From contig JAOPWF010000258.1 in assembly GCA_025965815.1 (NCBI GenBank), forward strand, positions 1 through 8,919: a DNA stretch of 8,919 bases. The letters are read 5' to 3'. The position numbers and the translations under genes were made by a program. This DNA comes from Mycobacterium sp. (lineage in GTDB: Bacteria; Actinomycetota; Actinomycetes; Mycobacteriales; Mycobacteriaceae). The notes below the pieces were generated by a model that was not told the origin of the DNA, did no database searches, and worked only from the letters and a program-made list of their open reading frames with translations. Positions 6,292 to 8,919 of this stretch are shown piece after piece (position 1 is the stretch's first letter; each line of letters opens with the position of its first letter).

Positions 6292-8304
6292 TCAGGCCAG
6301 CAACGTCGCAACGGCGGTAGTCAACTCGGGGGAGTTCGATGTGGCCAGATTCTGGTAGGTACCGCCGCTGAGTTGGGCCACCGCTTCCCAGGTCGCACGG
6401 TCCGGGTCGCCGGCGAAGTCGATGACGTTGATCGCGACCGGCCGGTTCGGGTCCGCGGTCTGGCGGACCATGTCCTGTAGGCCCGCTCCGTCCAGCGTCT
6501 TGTCGGTGTGTGGACCAGACGTGATCACCAGCACTGAATTGCTCTGGCCGGGGCGGAAATTGCTGACGGCGTCATTGAGCACTGCGCGCAGCGTGGTGAA
6601 CGACACCGCACCGCCGGAGCTGCTCGACAGGTCGTTGAGGCTGCTCGTCAGGGCCTGGCTACGGGGTTCGGGGCCGACCGGGTCGCTCAGTGGGCCGACC
6701 GACACCACCGTGCTGCCTTCGGTGCCGTTGAACGTGGTCAGCCCCACTGCCGCGCTGGGCGCCAACGCTCCGATCCTGCTGTTCAGCGCCGCCACCACGT
6801 TGGCGAGCCTGCTGCGGCCGCCCTCGTTCGTGGTCATCGACTGATCGAGCATGATGCTGGCGGTGGGACCGGCCATCGGCGTCGTCAGCGCGTTGGCCAG
6901 GGTGGCCCGCATCGACTCGTCGCCGACCGACAGCGGTGCGGACAGCGGCGCGAAGCTGGTCACGTCGCTGGCCGGCGGACTGCCGCCACCGGTGCGGAAG
7001 CCGGCCTTGGCCAGTTCGGTGAGCTGCTCGGGCTTGCGCAGGAACCGGGCGAACTCGCTCGCCGCGGACTTCTGCTCCTCGGACAGCCAGGAGCCGTCGA
7101 GCAGCGCCGTGGGGTAGTCGGCCATCGCCGTCGGTCCGGGCGGCAGCCAGGAGGCGACGGCGTTCTTGGCGTCGGGCAACGATGCGCCGCGTTGGAACAG
7201 CTGCTGTTCGGTGGTGACCACGGCGTGCACGGGGCTCGCGGCGGGATCGGACGCTTTGAGCAGCGCGTCCATCGCCGTACCGGCGTTCTTGTCGGCGAGT
7301 TTCGGTTGCCCGGCCATCAGCGTGCTGACCGCGCCGCTGCCCGCGCTGGCCGGCGCGCCGGACGGAGCGGACGCGGCGGCCACCGCTTCCGAGGCGAGAT
7401 AGGAGGCGTCGCTGTCGTCGTTGAGCGGCAGCGCGAGCCGCAGCGAACCCCAGCCGGGCAGGTTGAGCCCGTCCAGTGAGGTGGGGTTGGTCTGCAGACC
7501 CGGTAGCGTGCCCCAGTTCTGCTGGGCGAGAGCGGCCTTGAGTTCGGGACGGACGGCCAGCACGACAGGGCTGGTCACCAGCGACCGGCTGTCACTGACG
7601 GTTTTGGCCCCGGTGGCCGCTTCGAGCCGGGCCGTTGAAACCGAGCTGCCCGGAATCCACAGCGCAGGCCGCTCGCCGAGGTTCGAGGGCCAGCTGCCGA
7701 TGAAGCCGTTGACGACTTGGTCGGAGTCGGCGGGTTTGACACCGATGGCCACGCACCGATCCCCGACGGGGCTGGCGGTGTCGTTGAACTGCTTGGCGAG
7801 CTTTCCGATCTCGTCGGCAACCGACGGGTCGGCGATGACCGCGACGCTCTCGTTGCCGTCCACGCACCGGGCCGAGGCGGCGTTGCTGCGGTCGGAGAGC
7901 GCGTTGCCGAAGAACTGCCACAGGATCACGGCAGCGACCACCACCACCACGGTCACCAGCGCCGCGATCACACCGATGCTGACGCCACGTCGGCCGTTCT
8001 TACTGCGGTGTCCACCCTGCCAGTCGCCACCCTCCCAGTCGCCGTTGTGTTGCGACGGGGGTGGCGGGGGTGGTGATGCGGGCCGAAACGGCGGCTCCGG
8101 CGGTCCGGGCGGATAGGGGGGCTGCTGCACTCCCACGGCGTCGGTGTAGTCGGAGTCCTCGTAGTCGGAGTCCTCGTAGTCGCCGTAGTCGTCCGCTGGG
8201 TAATGGTCGTCGGGGCTGTACCGGTCCTGGGGATGGTCCTGACGGGGGTTCTCGGGCGGCTCGCCGGAAGAATCCTCGGGCCTGGGAACGCTGTGCCTAC
8301 CCAT
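6292..8304 (-). CDS. Substrate-binding and VWA domain protein, membrane anchored (Rv1836c-like)
   Basis: A 670-residue protein in four parts. Residues 1-100 are a disordered cytosolic tail, rich in Asp/Glu/Tyr at 31-55 with a repeated YEDSD unit and then Pro-rich (62-83). A single helix (about 108-130) follows the basic stretch RSKNGRRG, so the rest should be outside the cell. Residues about 145-440 resemble an extracellular solute-binding (PBP type 2) domain, with motifs such as ALWIPGSS and LVTSPVVLAV. Residues about 481-670 are a von Willebrand A domain. Its metal site is DQSMT (Asp487, Ser489, Thr491), a DxSxS variant, and the usual ITDG Asp is replaced in VITSG (Ser596), so metal binding may be weak. 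The only cysteines, C147 and C184, could form a disulfide. The gene is 99 bp downstream of glcB on the same strand, as in M. tuberculosis. A role in cell-envelope binding or adhesion is inference. The ATG at 8304 has AAGGAGAGGG upstream at long spacing (about 13 nt). Confidence 0.87.
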   Translation of the reverse strand: MGRHSVPRPEDSSGEPPENPRQDHPQDRYSPDDHYPADDYGDYEDSDYEDSDYTDAVGVQQPPYPPGPPEPPFRPASPPPPPPSQHNGDWEGGDWQGGHRSKNGRRGVSIGVIAALVTVVVVVAAVILWQFFGNALSDRSNAASARCVDGNESVAVIADPSVADEIGKLAKQFNDTASPVGDRCVAIGVKPADSDQVVNGFIGSWPSNLGERPALWIPGSSVSTARLEAATGAKTVSDSRSLVTSPVVLAVRPELKAALAQQNWGTLPGLQTNPTSLDGLNLPGWGSLRLALPLNDDSDASYLASEAVAAASAPSGAPASAGSGAVSTLMAGQPKLADKNAGTAMDALLKASDPAASPVHAVVTTEQQLFQRGASLPDAKNAVASWLPPGPTAMADYPTALLDGSWLSEEQKSAASEFARFLRKPEQLTELAKAGFRTGGGSPPASDVTSFAPLSAPLSVGDESMRATLANALTTPMAGPTASIMLDQSMTTNEGGRSRLANVVAALNSRIGALAPSAAVGLTTFNGTEGSTVVSVGPLSDPVGPEPRSQALTSSLNDLSSSSGGAVSFTTLRAVLNDAVSNFRPGQSNSVLVITSGPHTDKTLDGAGLQDMVRQTADPNRPVAINVIDFAGDPDRATWEAVAQLSGGTYQNLATSNSPELTTAVATLLA
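8146..8182. repeat. 15-bp tandem repeat inside the acidic tail coding region
   Basis: GTAGTCGGAGTCCTC occurs at 8146-8160 and again at 8161-8175, followed by a partial copy (GTAGTCG, 8176-8182). On the minus strand it encodes repeated YEDSD units. The unit is a multiple of three, so gain or loss of copies would keep the frame and vary the length of the cytosolic tail. Confidence 0.85.
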
Positions 8305-8403
8305 GCCTGTTCGTGCACCCTCTCCTTCGACCGGTCAGCGCTGGCCTGTTACCAACTCCGGACGAAGTCTAGTCAATGTTCCGCCGGGCTTGCCGGAGAC
8401 GAT
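8305..8403. other. Spacer between glcB and the Rv1836c-like gene
   Basis: This 99-bp gap contains no gene. On the minus strand it holds TAGACT (8366-8371), which fits TAnnnT and could give the downstream gene its own promoter with a leader of about 55 nt. It also carries the AAGGAGAGGG ribosome site near 8318-8327. I see no convincing terminator for glcB, so read-through from glcB is also possible. Confidence 0.35.
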
Positions 8404-8919
8404 TCAGGCACCGTTGCCGGTGGCCTGCGGTGCGGCGTGTCGGGCTTTGACCTCGCGCCTGCGGCGATGCAGGATCGGCTCGGTGTAGCCGTTGGGCTGC
8501 GCGGCGCCGGACACGATGAGCTCCTCCGCCGCCGCAAAGGCGATGCTGTCGTCGAAGTTCGGCGCCATCGGTAGGTACGCCGAGTCTCCGCTGTTCTGGC
8601 GGTCCACCACCGGCGCCATGCGTTCCAGGCTGGCCCGCACGTCCTCGGCCGTGATCACGCCGTGGCGCAGCCAGTTCGCCAGCAGCTGGCTGGAGATCCG
8701 CAGCGTGGCGCGGTCTTCCATCAGCGCGACGTCGTGGATGTCGGGAACCTTCGAGCAGCCGACACCGGCGTCGATCCAGCGAACGACGTAACCGAGGATC
8801 GACTGGCAGTTGTTGTCCACCTCCTGGTGGATCTCCTCGGAAGACCAGGACAGCGACGCGTCGGCCAGCGGGATGGTCAGGAGCTGGTCGATGGTGGTCC
8901 GGGATTTGCCCTCGAGCTC
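8404..8919 (-). CDS. glcB: Malate synthase G, C-terminal part (5' truncated)
   Basis: The last 171 residues of malate synthase G, the glyoxylate-shunt enzyme that condenses glyoxylate with acetyl-CoA to give malate and CoA in the cytosol, Mg-dependent. The frame runs through the window edge; the full protein is about 720-740 residues, so roughly three quarters is missing. The block [19 protein letters not shown] is almost invariant in the family. The Asp of MED, codon at 8713-8715, aligns with the catalytic base (Asp631 in E. coli, Asp633 in M. tuberculosis), 14 residues after the conserved Cys (codon 8755-8757). The motifs [12 protein letters not shown] and [16 protein letters not shown] also match, followed by a short variable tail ([14 protein letters not shown]). 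An in-frame GTG at 8820 is an internal valine, not the start. The gene is needed for growth on acetate or fatty acids, consistent with a lipid-using mycobacterium. It is followed on the same strand by the Rv1836c-like gene. Confidence 0.98.
   Translation of the reverse strand, partial: ELEGKSRTTIDQLLTIPLADASLSWSSEEIHQEVDNNCQSILGYVVRWIDAGVGCSKVPDIHDVALMEDRATLRISSQLLANWLRHGVITAEDVRASLERMAPVVDRQNSGDSAYLPMAPNFDDSIAFAAAEELIVSGAAQPNGYTEPILHRRRREVKARHAAPQATGNGA

Noticed and set aside
7421..8116. 231-codon plus-strand frame antisense to the Rv1836c-like gene
   Set aside because: It is a low-complexity shadow frame (Ser/Ala/Thr-rich, ending in poly-Gly opposite the polyproline tract) with no family resemblance.
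8404..8820. A separate short gene starting at the GTG at 8820
   Set aside because: The frame is open to the window edge and the upstream residues match malate synthase G, so this is an internal valine of glcB.
1..8919. CRISPR array, tRNA, rRNA, insertion sequence or attachment site
   Set aside because: No spaced repeats, cloverleaf-like segment, transposase or integrase frame, or flanking direct repeats were seen on either strand.

Overview
The window looks like chromosomal DNA from a mycobacterium (Mycobacterium/Mycolicibacterium-like actinomycete). The DNA is GC-rich, with long shadow reading frames on both strands. It carries the C-terminal third of a DUF2505-type protein, a CocE/NonD serine hydrolase, a membrane-anchored substrate-binding plus VWA protein of the Rv1836c type, and the C-terminal end of malate synthase G (glcB). 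From memory, Rv1835c (CocE-like), Rv1836c and Rv1837c (glcB) are consecutive, same-strand genes in M. tuberculosis, and the same three minus-strand genes occur here in the same order.

Layout: (1) 2-223 (+), 3' end of a DUF2505-like gene whose stop codon directly abuts the stop codon of (2) 224-2104 (-), a 626-residue CocE/NonD hydrolase. (3) 2105-2386, a divergent control region with a GC-only 10-bp hairpin, a 13-bp palindrome and candidate -10 boxes. (4) 2387-3193 (+), a 268-residue short-chain dehydrogenase/reductase with a strong ribosome binding site. (5) 3194-3381, a spacer ending in AT-rich overlapping palindromes directly before a GTG start. (6) 3382-6249 (+), a 955-residue patatin-like protein with about ten predicted membrane segments. 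(7) a short hairpin shared by convergent genes. (8) 6292-8304 (-), the Rv1836c-type protein. (9) 8404-8919 (-), glcB, truncated by the window edge.

The three minus-strand genes form the conserved backbone. The two plus-strand genes (dehydrogenase and membrane patatin) sit between the CocE-like gene and the Rv1836c-like gene, where M. tuberculosis has nothing as far as I recall. They therefore look like an accessory insertion. The patatin is the most interesting gene: its oxyanion/nucleophile half and its catalytic-Asp half are separated by about 485 residues containing a six-helix membrane domain, and an extra four-helix membrane module is fused in front. Together with a CocE-type esterase and a dehydrogenase, this suggests a locus concerned with acyl ester or lipid turnover, but no substrate can be read from the sequence. 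I see no CRISPR array, tRNA, rRNA, transposase, integrase or phage gene.
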